DNA of 64,000 bases from Aquabacterium sp. (lineage in GTDB: Bacteria; Pseudomonadota; Gammaproteobacteria; Burkholderiales; Burkholderiaceae_C). Below the pieces are notes generated by a model. The model was not told where the DNA came from, searched no databases, and saw only the letters and a list, made by a program, of their open reading frames with translations. This document shows, in pieces, positions 39,152 through 49,744 of this stretch. The position numbers and the translations under genes were made by a program. Each line of letters starts with the position of its first letter. Positions within the stretch are counted from its first letter, which is position 1. The DNA is taken from NCBI RefSeq assembly GCF_029946005.1, contig NZ_JAQSDR010000032.1:108995-172994 (forward strand), read 5' to 3'.

Positions 39152-40681
39152 TCAGGCCACGTTGACCGGGATGTTGGCGATCTTGGCCTGCCACTCTTTG
39201 GGGCCGGTGATGTGGGCGCTGGTGCCGCCCGCATCCACGGCCACCGTCACCGGCATGTCGGTCACGTCGAACTCGTAGATGGCTTCCATGCCCAGGTCGG
39301 CAAAGCCCACAACCTTGGCGGTCTTGATGGCCTTGGACACCAGGTAGGCGGCGCCACCCACGGCCATCAGGTAGGCCGACTTGTGGTTCTTGATCGACTC
39401 GATGGCCACGGGGCCGCGCTCGGCCTTGCCGATCATGGCGATCAGGCCGGTTTGGGACAGCATCATGTCCGTGAAACCATCCATGCGCGTGGCCGTGGTC
39501 GGGCCGGCGGGGCCCACAGCCTCGTCACGCACCGGATCAACCGGCCCCACGTAATAGATCACGCGGTTGGTGAAATCAACCGGCAGCGCCTCGCCCTTGG
39601 CCAGCATGTCCTGGATGCGCTTGTGCGCGGCATCGCGCCCGGTCAGCATCTTGCCGTTCAGCAGCAAGGTGTCGCCGGGCTTCCAGGAGGCCACTTCTGC
39701 CTTGGTCAGCGTGTTCAGGTCAACGCGCTTGCTCTTGTTGTAGTCGGGGGCCCAGTGCACGTTGGGCCACAGGTCCAGGCTGGGCGGCGTCAAGTAAGTC
39801 GGGCCGCTGCCATCCAGCACGAAGTGCGCGTGGCGCGTGGCCGCGCAGTTGGGGATCATGGCCACGGGCTTGGAGGCCGCGTGCGTGGGGTAGGTCTTGA
39901 TCTTCACGTCGAGCACGGTCGTCAGGCCACCCAGGCCTTGCGCGCCAATGCCCAGGGCGTTGACCTTTTCATACAGCTCGATGCGCATTTCTTCCAGCTT
40001 GTTCTGGGGGCCGCGCTCCAGCAGGTCGTGCATGTCGATGTCGTCCATCAACGATTCCTTGGCCAGCAACACGGCTTTCTCGGCCGTGCCACCCACGCCC
40101 AGGCCCAGCATGCCCGGGGGGCACCAACCGGCACCCATGGTCGGCACGGTCTTGAGCACCCAGTCGACGATGTTGTCGCCCGGGTTCATCATGATCATCT
40201 TGCTTTTGTTTTCGGAGCCACCGCCCTTGGCGGCCACGGTCACGTCGACCGTGTTGCCCGGGACCACTTCCATGAAGATCACCGCGGGCGTGTTGTCCTT
40301 GGTGTTCTTGCGGGCGAAGATCGGGTCATCGAGCACCGAAGCGCGCAGCACGTTGTCGGGGTTGAGGTAGCCCTTGCGCACGCCCGCGTTGATCGCATCG
40401 GCGATGCTGCCTTGGCCGAAGCCTTCCCACTTCACGTCCATCCCGATCTTCAGGAAGACGTTGATGATGCCGGTGTCCTGGCAGATGGGGCGCTTGCCCT
40501 CGGCGCACATGCGGCTGTTGGTCAGGATCTGGGCGATCGCGTCCTTGGCGGCGACGCTTTGCTCGCGCTCGTAGGCGCGGGCCAGGTGAGCGATGTAATC
40601 AGCGGGGTGGTAATAGCTGATGTACTGCAGGGCGGCTGCGACGCTTTCAACGAGATCGTCGTGGTGAATGGTCGTGGACAT
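39152..40681 (-). CDS. fumA: Class I fumarate hydratase (Fe-S)
   Basis: 509 residues from ATG 40681 (MSTTIHHDDLVESVAAALQ); a longer frame to 40807 enters the divergent mrpA start. An oxygen-sensitive [4Fe-4S] enzyme of the TCA cycle interconverting fumarate and malate. Cluster and active-site segments seen: RPICQDTGIINVFLKIG, WCPPGMLGLGVGGTAEKA, MIPNCAATRHAHF, and the C-terminal beta domain GPTTATRMDGFTDMML. The two-domain single-chain form (FumA/FumB type) is present. Confidence 0.93.
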   Translation of the reverse strand: MSTTIHHDDLVESVAAALQYISYYHPADYIAHLARAYEREQSVAAKDAIAQILTNSRMCAEGKRPICQDTGIINVFLKIGMDVKWEGFGQGSIADAINAGVRKGYLNPDNVLRASVLDDPIFARKNTKDNTPAVIFMEVVPGNTVDVTVAAKGGGSENKSKMIMMNPGDNIVDWVLKTVPTMGAGWCPPGMLGLGVGGTAEKAVLLAKESLMDDIDMHDLLERGPQNKLEEMRIELYEKVNALGIGAQGLGGLTTVLDVKIKTYPTHAASKPVAMIPNCAATRHAHFVLDGSGPTYLTPPSLDLWPNVHWAPDYNKSKRVDLNTLTKAEVASWKPGDTLLLNGKMLTGRDAAHKRIQDMLAKGEALPVDFTNRVIYYVGPVDPVRDEAVGPAGPTTATRMDGFTDMMLSQTGLIAMIGKAERGPVAIESIKNHKSAYLMAVGGAAYLVSKAIKTAKVVGFADLGMEAIYEFDVTDMPVTVAVDAGGTSAHITGPKEWQAKIANIPVNVA

Positions 40682-40806
40682 GGTGTGTGGTGAGGCTCGA
40701 AATTGGTCGCCTATTCTACCGTGGCACCTTCCAGATCTTGGGTGGACAAGGTCTCGACAACGGCCCCCTACAATCTCGCCATTCAGACTCAAGAGCTTGG
40801 TAGTCA

Positions 40807-43656
40807 ATGGCGTGGTTGCTGGTCATGGTCGTGCTGTTGCCCCTGCTGGTCGGCACGACGCTTTGCTTTTGGCTGGGTCGGTTTCCTTCGGTAGCGGCTC
40901 GGGGGTGGACTGCGGTCGCGGCTGGCACCGTCACGGCCTTGGCCTTGGGTTGCTTGCTGATCCTGGCCCCTGAGGTCTTCCAGGGGCGGACCTTGTTGGC
41001 GCAACTCCCCTGGGTGCCTGAGTTGGGGCTCAATCTGGGCCTGCGGCTGGATGGCCTGGCGCTGATGTTCGGCCTGCTGATCACGGGCATCGGCTTCTTG
41101 ATCGTGGTGTACGGCCACTATTACCTGGGCCCGGACGATTCGCCCAGCAAGCTGTACACCCTGTTGATGCTGTTCATGGCGGCCATGCTCGGTGTGGCCT
41201 TGTCCGACAACCTGCTCCTGCTGGTGGTGTTTTGGGAGTTGACCAGCGTCTCGTCTTTCCTGCTGGTGGGTTACTGGGGGCATCGCGCGGACGCTCGGGC
41301 AGGCGCGCGCATGGCGCTGGCGGTCACGGGTGGTGGTGGGCTGGCCATGCTGGCCGGCATCGTGGTGTTGGGGCAGATCGCGGGCACCTTCGACCTGAGT
41401 GGGATGCTCGACCAGGGCGTCCGCATCCAGTCCGATCCCCGCTATCCCTTGGCCTTGGGCCTGATCCTGGTTGGGTGTTTCACTAAAAGCGCCCAATGGC
41501 CGTTCCATTTCTGGTTGCCCGAGGCCATGGCCGCCCCCACGCCGGTGTCGGCCTACCTGCACTCCGCGACCATGGTCAAGGCTGGGGTCTTCTTGCTGGC
41601 CCGCTTGTACCCGGTGCTGGGGGGCACCTTTTTATTCGAGGTGGTGGTGTCCAGTGTGGGTCTGCTCACCTTGGTATTCGCCGCCTACGTGGCGGTGTTT
41701 CGCCACGACATCAAAGGCTTGTTGGCTTACTCGACCATCAGCCACCTGGGCCTGATCACCTTCCTGCTCGGACTGTCCTCGCCTTTGTCGGCCGTGGCGG
41801 CGGTGTTTCACATCATCAACCACGCCACGTTCAAGGCGGCCCTGTTCATGACGGCGGGCATCATCGACCATGAAACCGGCACGCGCGACATGCGCCGACT
41901 GGGCGGTCTGGCCTCGCTTCTGCCCTGGACGGCCACCTTGGCGATGGTGGCCGCGGCCTCCATGGCCGGTTTGCCCTTGCTCAACGGCTTCCTGTCCAAG
42001 GAAATGTTTTTCGCCGAGGCGGTGGGTGCTCAATCCGGCCTGGCCTGGGGGGTTTTTGTCCCGGTGATCGCCACCTTTGCCGGGGCCTGTTCGGTGGCCT
42101 ATTCCCTGCGCTTCATCCACGACGTGTTTTTCAACGGGCCGCCCAAGGCCATGCCCAACCCGCATCCGCACGAGCCCCCGCTGTTCATGAAACTGCCCGT
42201 GGCCGTTCTGGTGGTGGTGTGTCTGGCGGTGGGCATGTTCCCCGCGGTCATTCTGGGTCCCCTGGTGCAGGTGGCGGCCACCGCCGTTCTGGGCACGGCG
42301 CCACCGGCCTATCACTTGGCCCTGTGGCACGGCCTCAATTTGCCTTTGATGATGAGTGGTGTGGCGGTGGGCGGGGGTGTCTTGCTTTACGTCGGCTTGC
42401 AACGCCATTGGAACTTGCACCTGCACCATCCCCGCGGCTGGACGGGGCGGCTGTTGTTCACCCGCGGCCTGAACGGGCTCACGCGGCTGGCGCAGGCCCT
42501 GATCAGCGTGCTGGAAAACGGATCGCTGCAGCGGTATGTCGCCATGATGGTGGTGGCAGCGCTGGTGGTAGGGGCCGCGCCTTTCTGGGGCGAAGGCGCC
42601 GCGCCAGGCACCGGTGGGCGCGAACTGCTGCCCGCCTCGCCGCTTGCTGTCACAGTGTGGCTCTTGGTGTTACTCGGTGGTGGCCTGTTGGTAACAGGGC
42701 ATCATGATCGTTTCAAGGCGGTGATCCTCACGGGCGTGGTTGGCATGGTCACGGCGCTGGTCTTCATTGCCCTGTCCGCCCCCGACCTGGCTTTGACGCA
42801 ATTGGCGGTCGAAGTGGTGTCCACCGTGCTGCTGCTGATGGGGCTGGCATTGCTGCCTGCACGAACCCCCCGCGAGTCGTCGGCGGGTCGGCGTGGCCGC
42901 GACGCGGCGCTGGCCGGCCTGGCTGGTTTCGGCGTGGCCTGGTTGTGCTGGTTGGTGCTCACCCGTGACCATGATTCCATCGCCTGGTACTTCCTGGATC
43001 AGGCCCTTCCCGGTGGCGGGGGCGCCAACGTGGTCAACGTGATCCTGGTGGATTTCCGGGGCTATGACACCTTTGGCGAGATCACCGTGCTGGGCATCGC
43101 GGCGGTGGGGGTGTTGGCGCTGCTCGATGGCTTCAAGACCCGGCGTGCGCGCCAGGACGAAGCGGGGCGTGCCTGGGCCTTCGCGGCGCCGCCTTTGTTG
43201 CTGCGCGTGGCCTCCCGGATGATTTTGTTGCTGGCCCTGGTGGTGTCGGCCTACATCTACTGGCGCGGACACAACCTGCCCGGCGGCGGCTTCATCGCGG
43301 GCCTGATCACGGCCATTGCCTTGGTGCTGCAGTACATGGCCCTGGGCCAAAGCCAGGCCGAGGCCCTCTTGCATGGCGCGCAGGGGCGGCGTTTCACCCG
43401 CTGGATCGGTGGCGGCTTGCTGATCGCGGGGGGCACCGGTGTCGGCGCGTTTTTGTTTGGGCGACCTTTCCTCAGCAGTGCCCATGGGCACCCGCACGTG
43501 GCCGTGCTGGGCGAAGTGCCCCTGGCCAGTGCCGCTTTGTTCGACCTCGGGGTCTATATCACGGTGGTGGGCGCCACCATGCTGATGTTGTCGGTGCTGG
43601 GCAACGCCAGCAAGGAATCAGGCTCGCCTCGCCTGGCGCGCAAAGGTCACGCATGA
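40807..43656 (+). CDS. mrpA: Mrp/Mnh/Pha monovalent cation:proton antiporter, fused subunits A and B
   Basis: 949 residues with about 20 or more spans. The N-terminal two thirds are complex I NuoL/ND5-like (MLFMAAMLGVALSDNLLLLVVFWELTSVSSFLLVGYW, KSAQWPFHFWLPEAMAAPTPVSAYLHSATMVKAG). The C-terminus, from about residue 770, carries the MnhB/MrpB domain (RMILLLALVVSAYIYWRGHNLPGGGF). This makes the cluster a group 2 six-gene A/B-C-D-E-F-G set like Pha of Rhizobium. It exports Na+ or K+ in exchange for H+, needed for alkaline and salt tolerance. First gene of an operon with 4-bp overlaps throughout. Confidence 0.95.
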   Translation: MAWLLVMVVLLPLLVGTTLCFWLGRFPSVAARGWTAVAAGTVTALALGCLLILAPEVFQGRTLLAQLPWVPELGLNLGLRLDGLALMFGLLITGIGFLIVVYGHYYLGPDDSPSKLYTLLMLFMAAMLGVALSDNLLLLVVFWELTSVSSFLLVGYWGHRADARAGARMALAVTGGGGLAMLAGIVVLGQIAGTFDLSGMLDQGVRIQSDPRYPLALGLILVGCFTKSAQWPFHFWLPEAMAAPTPVSAYLHSATMVKAGVFLLARLYPVLGGTFLFEVVVSSVGLLTLVFAAYVAVFRHDIKGLLAYSTISHLGLITFLLGLSSPLSAVAAVFHIINHATFKAALFMTAGIIDHETGTRDMRRLGGLASLLPWTATLAMVAAASMAGLPLLNGFLSKEMFFAEAVGAQSGLAWGVFVPVIATFAGACSVAYSLRFIHDVFFNGPPKAMPNPHPHEPPLFMKLPVAVLVVVCLAVGMFPAVILGPLVQVAATAVLGTAPPAYHLALWHGLNLPLMMSGVAVGGGVLLYVGLQRHWNLHLHHPRGWTGRLLFTRGLNGLTRLAQALISVLENGSLQRYVAMMVVAALVVGAAPFWGEGAAPGTGGRELLPASPLAVTVWLLVLLGGGLLVTGHHDRFKAVILTGVVGMVTALVFIALSAPDLALTQLAVEVVSTVLLLMGLALLPARTPRESSAGRRGRDAALAGLAGFGVAWLCWLVLTRDHDSIAWYFLDQALPGGGGANVVNVILVDFRGYDTFGEITVLGIAAVGVLALLDGFKTRRARQDEAGRAWAFAAPPLLLRVASRMILLLALVVSAYIYWRGHNLPGGGFIAGLITAIALVLQYMALGQSQAEALLHGAQGRRFTRWIGGGLLIAGGTGVGAFLFGRPFLSSAHGHPHVAVLGEVPLASAALFDLGVYITVVGATMLMLSVLGNASKESGSPRLARKGHA

Positions 43657-44006
43657 GTCTGAGTCTTGAATTTTTGGTGGCCAGTGGGGTGGGGTGGGTC
43701 ACGGCCTGCGGCATCTACCTGATGCTGCGCGGCCGCACTTTTCCGGTGGTTCTGGGTCTGTCATTGGTCGGCTACGCGGTCAACGTGTTCATTTTCGCCA
43801 TGGGGCGCCTGTGGTGGAACGCGCCGGCCGTCGTCGGGCTGCCTCGCGTGGCCGATCCCTTGCCGCAGGCACTGGTGCTCACGGCCATCGTGATCGGCTT
43901 CGCCACCACGGGCTTCATCATTGAAATGGCCCTGCGCAGCCGCCATGAATCCGGCACCGACCACGTGGATGGTCGCCCGGATGGCCCTGATGGGGCTGCA
44001 CCATGA
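43653..44006 (+). CDS. mrpC: Mrp antiporter subunit C
   Basis: 117 residues, NuoK-like, three spans. Typical segments: ASGVGWVTACGIYLMLRGRTFPVVLGLSLVGYAVNVFIF and ADPLPQALVLTAIVIGFATTGFIIEMALR. It overlaps mrpA and mrpD by 4 bp each. Confidence 0.95.
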   Translation: MSLSLEFLVASGVGWVTACGIYLMLRGRTFPVVLGLSLVGYAVNVFIFAMGRLWWNAPAVVGLPRVADPLPQALVLTAIVIGFATTGFIIEMALRSRHESGTDHVDGRPDGPDGAAP

Positions 44007-45658
44007 TGGCCGCCTGGTTGGACACCTTCCAGTCTGGCCCGCTGGGTTTGTTCCTGCTGGCCCACTTGCCGGTGTTGCCAGTTTTGCTGCCAGCGTTCAG
44101 CGCCATGGCCTTGCTGCTGCTGGGCGATGACGGCGGCGAAGCGCATGGCCACGTGAGGTTGACGTGGGCGCGTCGGCTCAGCCTGACCTCGCTTTCACTG
44201 GGGCTGTTGCTGGCCCTGTGGTTGTTTCAGCGCACCGATGCCGGCGTGCTTCACGTCTATCGCTTGGGAGAGTGGCCCGCCCCCTTCGGCATCGTGCTGG
44301 TGGTGGACCGTTTGTCGGCGCTGATGCTGGTCCTGACCCAGGCGGTGGCCTTGCCGGTCCTGTGGTACGCCACCGGTGGTTGGGATGCCCATGGGCGCTA
44401 CTTCCACGCCCTCTTCCAGTTCCAGGTGATGGGCTTGTGCGGCGCCTTCGTCACAGGCGACCTGTTCAACCTCTTCGTCTTCTTCGAAATATTGTTGATC
44501 GCCTCTTATGTGCTGCTGGTGCATGGCCAGGGCAAGGAGCGCTTTCGCGTCGGCGTGCAGTACGTGGTGCTGAACCTGTTGGCTTCGGCCCTGTTCCTGA
44601 TAGGGGTGTCCCTGCTGTACGGCGTCACCGGCACCCTGAACATGGCGGACCTGGCTTTGCGCGTTCCCCAGATCACTGGGGCCGAAGCGGTGTTGGCTCA
44701 AAGCGCGGCGCTCATCTTGCTGGTGGTGTTCGGTTTCAAGGCCGCCCTGCTGCCTTTGTCCCTGTGGCTGCCCGCCACCTACGCGGCCGCCAGCGCGCCG
44801 GTCGCGGCCCTGTTCGCGATCATGACCAAGGTGGGCGTCTATGCCATCGTGCGGGTGCATGGCGTGGTCTTTGGCGACGGGGGCGGCGAATCCGCCATGG
44901 TGGTGGCACCCTGGTTGCTGCCCTTGGCGATGGGGACCAGCGTGCTGGGGGCGCTGGGCGCCCTGGCCGCGCGCACGCTTCCCACCTTGGTGGCCTGGCT
45001 CACCGTGGCCTCTGTGGGTACCATCCTGACCGCCGTGGGCTTGTTCAGCGTGGCGGCCTGGTCGGCGGCTTTTTATTACATGGCCCACAGCACTTTGGCG
45101 GTGGCCGGCCTGTTTCTGCTGGTCGAACTGGTGTCAGCCCAGCGGGGCGACGTCGGGGATCGACTGGCGCCCGCCAGCCCGGTGGCACAACCCGTGCGGC
45201 TGGGCCTGATGCTGTTGCTCGCGGCAGCCTCGATGGCCGGCTTGCCGCCTTTACCGGGTTTCTTGGGCAAGCTCATGGTGTTGATGGCCTCGCAAGGTAG
45301 CATCGCGCAGGCGTGGGTGTGGTCGGTGGTGCTGATCGTGGGGTTCATCTCGCTGGTGGCGCTGGCGCGCGCGGGCAGCCTCTTGTTCTGGAACGTCCGG
45401 CCGGACTTGCCTTCCTCGTCATCGGGGGCGAGTGCCGAGCTGATCATTGCCACCTTGTCGCTGCTGGTGATGGGGGTGCTCATGAGCGTCTTTGCCGCCC
45501 CTCTCAAGCACTTCACCGATGCTGCCGCGCGCCAATTGCAAGACCGGCAAGCTTATGGTCACGCTGTGCTCGGCACCGATCCGCGCACCGGCGAGGTCTT
45601 GCGCACCACGCGGCCCTACCGCATGCCCGCAGCCATCAGGCCGGAGGACCGACCATGA
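44003..45658 (+). CDS. mrpD: Mrp antiporter subunit D
   Basis: 551 residues, NuoM/N-like antiporter subunit. ALFQFQVMGLCGAFVTGDLFNLFVFFEILLIASYVLLVHG and the proton-path lysine region FGFKAALLPLSLWLPATYAAASAPVAALFAIMTKVGVYAIVR are clear. It is the second large proton-translocating subunit with MrpA. Start ATG 44003 overlaps mrpC; the end overlaps mrpE. Confidence 0.95.
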   Translation: MMAAWLDTFQSGPLGLFLLAHLPVLPVLLPAFSAMALLLLGDDGGEAHGHVRLTWARRLSLTSLSLGLLLALWLFQRTDAGVLHVYRLGEWPAPFGIVLVVDRLSALMLVLTQAVALPVLWYATGGWDAHGRYFHALFQFQVMGLCGAFVTGDLFNLFVFFEILLIASYVLLVHGQGKERFRVGVQYVVLNLLASALFLIGVSLLYGVTGTLNMADLALRVPQITGAEAVLAQSAALILLVVFGFKAALLPLSLWLPATYAAASAPVAALFAIMTKVGVYAIVRVHGVVFGDGGGESAMVVAPWLLPLAMGTSVLGALGALAARTLPTLVAWLTVASVGTILTAVGLFSVAAWSAAFYYMAHSTLAVAGLFLLVELVSAQRGDVGDRLAPASPVAQPVRLGLMLLLAAASMAGLPPLPGFLGKLMVLMASQGSIAQAWVWSVVLIVGFISLVALARAGSLLFWNVRPDLPSSSSGASAELIIATLSLLVMGVLMSVFAAPLKHFTDAAARQLQDRQAYGHAVLGTDPRTGEVLRTTRPYRMPAAIRPEDRP

Positions 45659-46158
45659 GCCCGATCAAGACCGGTTGGCCTGGGCTCCGGCGCCCGGTGC
45701 TTTCGGCCACCCTGTCCGCGTGCTGGCTTTTGCTGCAGCAGTCGCTCGCGCCCGCCCACCTGTTGATGGCGGCGTTGATCGGGGTGGTCTTGCCCTGGGC
45801 GTTGGCGGGATTCCTGGGGGCCGCCACCCATGCCCGGATCGGTGGGGCGGCCGGGCGTCTGGCGCTCACGGTGGTTTGGGACATCATCGTCTCCAACTTC
45901 ACGGTGGCGCGGCTGGTGATCGATGTTCGCCGTGAGCCCCACCCCGCCTGGGTTTGCCTGCCGCTGCGACTCACCGCGCCCACGGCCCAGGCCTTGTTGG
46001 CGTCCATCATCACCATGACCCCGGGCACCGTGTCTGCCATCGTGGACGAGGAGCGCGCGCTGATCTGGGTGCATGCGCTGGACTGCCATGACCCGCAGGC
46101 TCTGGCGCATGACATGGATCAGCGCTACCAGCAACCTCTGATGGAGATCTTCGGATGA
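45655..46158 (+). CDS. mrpE: Mrp antiporter subunit E
   Basis: 167 residues, two N-terminal spans and a cytoplasmic C-terminal part. LTVVWDIIVSNFTVARLVIDVRREPHPAWVCLPL and ASIITMTPGTVSAIVDEERALIWVHALDCHD are MnhE signatures. ATG 45655 overlaps the mrpD stop by 4 bp. Confidence 0.94.
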   Translation: MSPIKTGWPGLRRPVLSATLSACWLLLQQSLAPAHLLMAALIGVVLPWALAGFLGAATHARIGGAAGRLALTVVWDIIVSNFTVARLVIDVRREPHPAWVCLPLRLTAPTAQALLASIITMTPGTVSAIVDEERALIWVHALDCHDPQALAHDMDQRYQQPLMEIFG

Positions 46159-46427
46159 TCATGGAATTTGCGTTGGCAGTGGCGCTTGGGGCGGTCACCT
46201 TGTCCATGTTGTTGTGCGCCTGGCGGTTGTGGCGGGGGCCTGATGCGCCTGACCGCGTGCTTGCCCTCGATACGCTGTACGTCAACGTGGTGGCCCTGGT
46301 GATCGTGCTGGGCATGTGCTGGCGCAGCAATGTGCTGTTCGAGGCCGCCCTGATCGTGGCCATGCTGGGCTTTGTCTCCACCGTGGCGCTGGCGCGCTTC
46401 ATCACCCGAGGCGACGTGATCGAATGA
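46155..46427 (+). CDS. mrpF: Mrp antiporter subunit F
   Basis: 90 residues, three spans. WRGPDAPDRVLALDTLYVNVVALVIVLGM followed by EAALIVAMLGFVSTVALARFITRGDVIE is the MrpF pattern, with the conserved Asp of the second helix region. Overlaps mrpE and mrpG by 4 bp. Confidence 0.94.
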   Translation: MIMEFALAVALGAVTLSMLLCAWRLWRGPDAPDRVLALDTLYVNVVALVIVLGMCWRSNVLFEAALIVAMLGFVSTVALARFITRGDVIE

Positions 46428-46813
46428 ACCACCTGCCCATGATCGCCGAACTCGCGGTGGCCCTGATGCTGCTGGTGGGGGCCGCCTTCCTGCTGGTGGG
46501 CGCACTCGGGCTGGTTCGCTTCAAAGACTTCTTCATGCGCCTGCATGCGCCCACCAAGGCGTCCACGCTGGGCTTGGGTGGTGTTCTCGTCGCCAGCCTG
46601 CTGGACAGCTTGGCCCGTGGAAACGGCGGCATGCCGGAAGTGCTGATCACGTTCTTCGTGTTCGTCACGGCGCCCGTGTCGGCCAACCTGCTGGCCAAGG
46701 CTGCATTGCATTTGCGGGTGGCCTCCCAGGCGGGGCATGATCCTGTCGAGGCTGAAAAAGACGCAGTGCCCCCCGTGACGCCAGCCAGTCCACGTCCACC
46801 CGAGCCGAACTGA
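46424..46813 (+). CDS. mrpG: Mrp antiporter subunit G
   Basis: 129 residues, three spans and a hydrophilic Pro-rich tail. GAAFLLVGALGLVRFKDFFMRLHAPTKASTLGLGGVL is diagnostic of MnhG. Last gene of the operon; the next gene (YqhA-like) is convergent, 67 bp away, with no clear terminator between them. Confidence 0.94.
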   Translation: MNHLPMIAELAVALMLLVGAAFLLVGALGLVRFKDFFMRLHAPTKASTLGLGGVLVASLLDSLARGNGGMPEVLITFFVFVTAPVSANLLAKAALHLRVASQAGHDPVEAEKDAVPPVTPASPRPPEPN

Positions 46814-46880
46814 GGCTTGCCTCGGACTTGTCCGCGCGATGCCTCCGCCACGTCCAGCCCGCCGCGTTCAACTTACCCAG

Positions 46881-47489
46881 TCAATGACGAGGGGTGGGCC
46901 CGGCCACCACTGCGGGATGGAGCAGTTTGTCTGTCAAGGCAATGGCCAGCGCTGACAACAAAAATACGATGTGAATCACGGTTTGCGAGATCAGCACCTT
47001 TTCCGAATAGTTCTCGGCATTGATGAAGGTCTTGAGCAGGTGGATCGATGAAATCCCGATGATCGCCGTGGCCAGTTTCACCTTCAGCACCGAGGCATTT
47101 ACATGGCTCAGCCACTCTGGCTGGTCGGGGTGGTTTTCAAGGTTCATGCGCGACACGAAGGTCTCATACCCGCCGATGATCACCATGATCAGCAGATTGG
47201 AGATCATCACCACGTCGATCAGGCCCAGCACCACCAGCATGATGGTGGTTTCGGTCAGGTGAGTGGGCGCGGCGCTCGCTTGCTGGCCGGTGGCGGCAAA
47301 GATGATCTGCAGGGCCTCCTGGTTGCCAAAAGCAGCCTGCACCAGATGCACCAGCTCCACCCAGAAGTGCACCACATACACACCTTGCGCCAGAATCAAA
47401 CCCAGGTACAGCGGCAATTGCAGCCAGCGACTGGCAAATATCCAGTTGGGAAGATGGCGCATTCTGTTTTGTTCTGGCGACTGACTCAT
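46881..47489 (-). CDS. YqhA/TIGR00645 family membrane protein
   Basis: 202 residues from ATG 47489, about four spans. Family segments: [66 protein letters not shown] and [23 protein letters not shown]. Function is not established. A longer in-frame extension to 47996 runs antisense through the start of acs and is rejected. It is divergent from acs with a 105-bp shared promoter region. Confidence 0.88.
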   Translation of the reverse strand: MSQSPEQNRMRHLPNWIFASRWLQLPLYLGLILAQGVYVVHFWVELVHLVQAAFGNQEALQIIFAATGQQASAAPTHLTETTIMLVVLGLIDVVMISNLLIMVIIGGYETFVSRMNLENHPDQPEWLSHVNASVLKVKLATAIIGISSIHLLKTFINAENYSEKVLISQTVIHIVFLLSALAIALTDKLLHPAVVAGPTPRH

Positions 47490-47594
47490 GGGGGCCTTAG
47501 GGGATAGTCCGAAGGGCCGAATTCTAGAGGTCCGCACAGGGTTTTGTTCTGGTAAGGTCTCCACGTACACATGTGGACACCTCGGAGCCATGCC

Positions 47595-49580
47595 ATGACA
47601 ACAGCAGCTGACAACACCTCCACCACCCCCAGCCACTACCCAGTGCCGTCGGCCTTTGCCCAGGGAGCGCACATCGGCAGCCGCGAGGCCTATGACCAGC
47701 TGTGCGCAGAGGCGAATGCCGACCATGCCGGCTATTGGGCCCGATTGGCCCGAGAGTTCCTCTCCTGGAAAAAACCTTTCACCCAGGCGCTGGACGACAG
47801 CCAGGCGCCTTTCTACAAGTGGTTTGACGATGGCCTGCTGAACGTGTCCTACAACTGCCTGGACCGCCACGTTGAGGCTGGTTTGGGCGACAAGGTCGCC
47901 ATCATTTTTGAATCCGACGATGGCAAGGTGGCCCGCGTTACCTACAGCGAGTTGCTGGAGCGCGTCTGCCGCCTGGCGAATGTGCTGAAAGCGCAAGGCG
48001 TCCAGAAGGGCGACCGCGTCGTCATCTACCTGCCCATGTCAGTCGAGGGTGTGGTGGCCATGCAGGCCTGCGCACGCATCGGCGCCACGCACTCAGTGGT
48101 GTTTGGCGGCTTCTCAGCCCAAAGCTTGCGCGACCGCATTGAAGGCGCGGGCGCGGTCCTGGTCATCACGGCCGACGAGCAAATGCGCGGTGGCAAGAGC
48201 CTGCCGCTCAAGGCCATCGTTGACGAAGCCTTGGGCATGGAAGGCACGGGCAGCGTCCGCCAGGTCATTGTCTACCAACGCACCGGCGGCCATGTGGCGT
48301 TCCAGGCGGGGCGCGACCTGTGGTTGCACGAAGCCGTGGCCGCGCAGCTCAGCACCTGCGAGCCAGAATGGGTTGGCGCCGAGCATCCCTTGTTTTTGCT
48401 CTACACCTCCGGCTCCACCGGCAAACCCAAGGGCGTGCAGCACGCCAGCGGTGGCTACCTGCTGCACGCGGCACTGACCACCAAATGGACCTTCGACATC
48501 AAGCCCGAAGACGTCTTCTGGTGCACAGCCGACATTGGTTGGGTCACCGGCCATACCTATGTCACCTACGGCCCCTTGGCCATTGCTGCCACGCAAGTGG
48601 TCTTCGAAGGCGTGCCCACCTACCCGGATGCCGCGCGTTTCTGGCGCATGATCGAAGCGCACAAGGTCAGCGTGTTTTACACCGCGCCCACGGCCATCAG
48701 AGCCCTCATCAAGGCGGCAGAGACCACGCCTGCCGTGCACCCGCGCAACTTCGATCTGAGCAGCCTGCGCCTGCTCGGATCGGTGGGCGAGCCCATCAAC
48801 CCCGCCGCCTGGGAGTGGTACCACCGCGAGATCGGTGGTGGCCGTTGCCCCATCGTCGACACCTTCTGGCAGACGGAAACCGGTGGCCACATGATCACGC
48901 CCTTGCCCGGTGCCCATGCGCTCACGCCAGGTTCTTGCAGCCTGCCTTTCCCCGGCATCGACGCGGCCGTGGTGGACGAAACCGGCAAGGAAGTGCCATG
49001 GGGGCAGGGCGGTGTGCTGGTGGTGCGCAAACCTTGGCCGTCCATGATCCGCACCATCTGGGGCGACCCGGAGCGCTTCAAGAGCAGCTATTTCCCGCCT
49101 GAATTTGGTGGCGAGCTCTACCTGGCCGGCGACGGTGCCATCCGCGATGTTGACACCGGTTACTTCACCATCACCGGCCGCATCGATGACGTGCTGAACG
49201 TCTCAGGCCACCGCATGGGCACCATGGAAATCGAATCCGCGTTGGTCTCCCATCCCCTGGTGGCCGAAGCCGCTGTGGTGGGGCGTCCTGATGACCTCAC
49301 TGGCGAGGCCATCTGCGCCTTCGTGGTCCTCAAGCGCACGCGACCCACCGGCGAAGAGGCCAAGCAAATCGCCAACGAGTTGCGCAGCCATGTGGCTCAG
49401 CAGATTGGTGCCATCGCCAAGCCCAAGGACATCCGTTTTGGCGACAACCTGCCCAAGACGCGCTCCGGCAAGATCATGCGGCGCTTGTTGCGGGTCGTGG
49501 CCAAGGGTGAAAAAGTGACCCAGGACACCAGCACCCTGGAGAACCCCGCCATCCTCGATCAATTGGCCGAAACCAATTGA
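47595..49580 (+). CDS. acs: Acetyl-CoA synthetase
   Basis: 661 residues. It activates acetate with ATP and CoA. Signatures: [14 protein letters not shown] (AMP-binding P-loop), [33 protein letters not shown] (acetate pocket Trp), [23 protein letters not shown] (domain hinge), and [14 protein letters not shown], where the Lys is the acetylation-regulated catalytic residue. The ATG at 47595 is preferred over an in-frame start eight codons earlier. A transporter gene follows after 164 bp, perhaps for acetate or another carboxylate. Confidence 0.96.
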   Translation: MTTAADNTSTTPSHYPVPSAFAQGAHIGSREAYDQLCAEANADHAGYWARLAREFLSWKKPFTQALDDSQAPFYKWFDDGLLNVSYNCLDRHVEAGLGDKVAIIFESDDGKVARVTYSELLERVCRLANVLKAQGVQKGDRVVIYLPMSVEGVVAMQACARIGATHSVVFGGFSAQSLRDRIEGAGAVLVITADEQMRGGKSLPLKAIVDEALGMEGTGSVRQVIVYQRTGGHVAFQAGRDLWLHEAVAAQLSTCEPEWVGAEHPLFLLYTSGSTGKPKGVQHASGGYLLHAALTTKWTFDIKPEDVFWCTADIGWVTGHTYVTYGPLAIAATQVVFEGVPTYPDAARFWRMIEAHKVSVFYTAPTAIRALIKAAETTPAVHPRNFDLSSLRLLGSVGEPINPAAWEWYHREIGGGRCPIVDTFWQTETGGHMITPLPGAHALTPGSCSLPFPGIDAAVVDETGKEVPWGQGGVLVVRKPWPSMIRTIWGDPERFKSSYFPPEFGGELYLAGDGAIRDVDTGYFTITGRIDDVLNVSGHRMGTMEIESALVSHPLVAEAAVVGRPDDLTGEAICAFVVLKRTRPTGEEAKQIANELRSHVAQQIGAIAKPKDIRFGDNLPKTRSGKIMRRLLRVVAKGEKVTQDTSTLENPAILDQLAETN

Positions 49581-49744
49581 CCTTGGGGTTGCCCTCAGGG
49601 TGACGCGGCTTTGAACTGTGTTGTTTTGCACAAATAAAAGCCGGTACTAGCATTCCCCCTTATTACAAATCGAAACGTACCCCCTAGATTGGGGGGTGCA
49701 TAGCTCACGAGAGCTTAGATTTTCCAAGGATGAGGAGATAAACC

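Noticed and set aside
38861..40693. 610-codon plus-strand frame opposite the MBL and fumarase genes
   Set aside because: It crosses the boundary of two real genes and has antisense-like composition.
47490..47996. N-terminal extension of the YqhA-like protein
   Set aside because: It would run antisense through the first 400 bp of acs and lacks family similarity.
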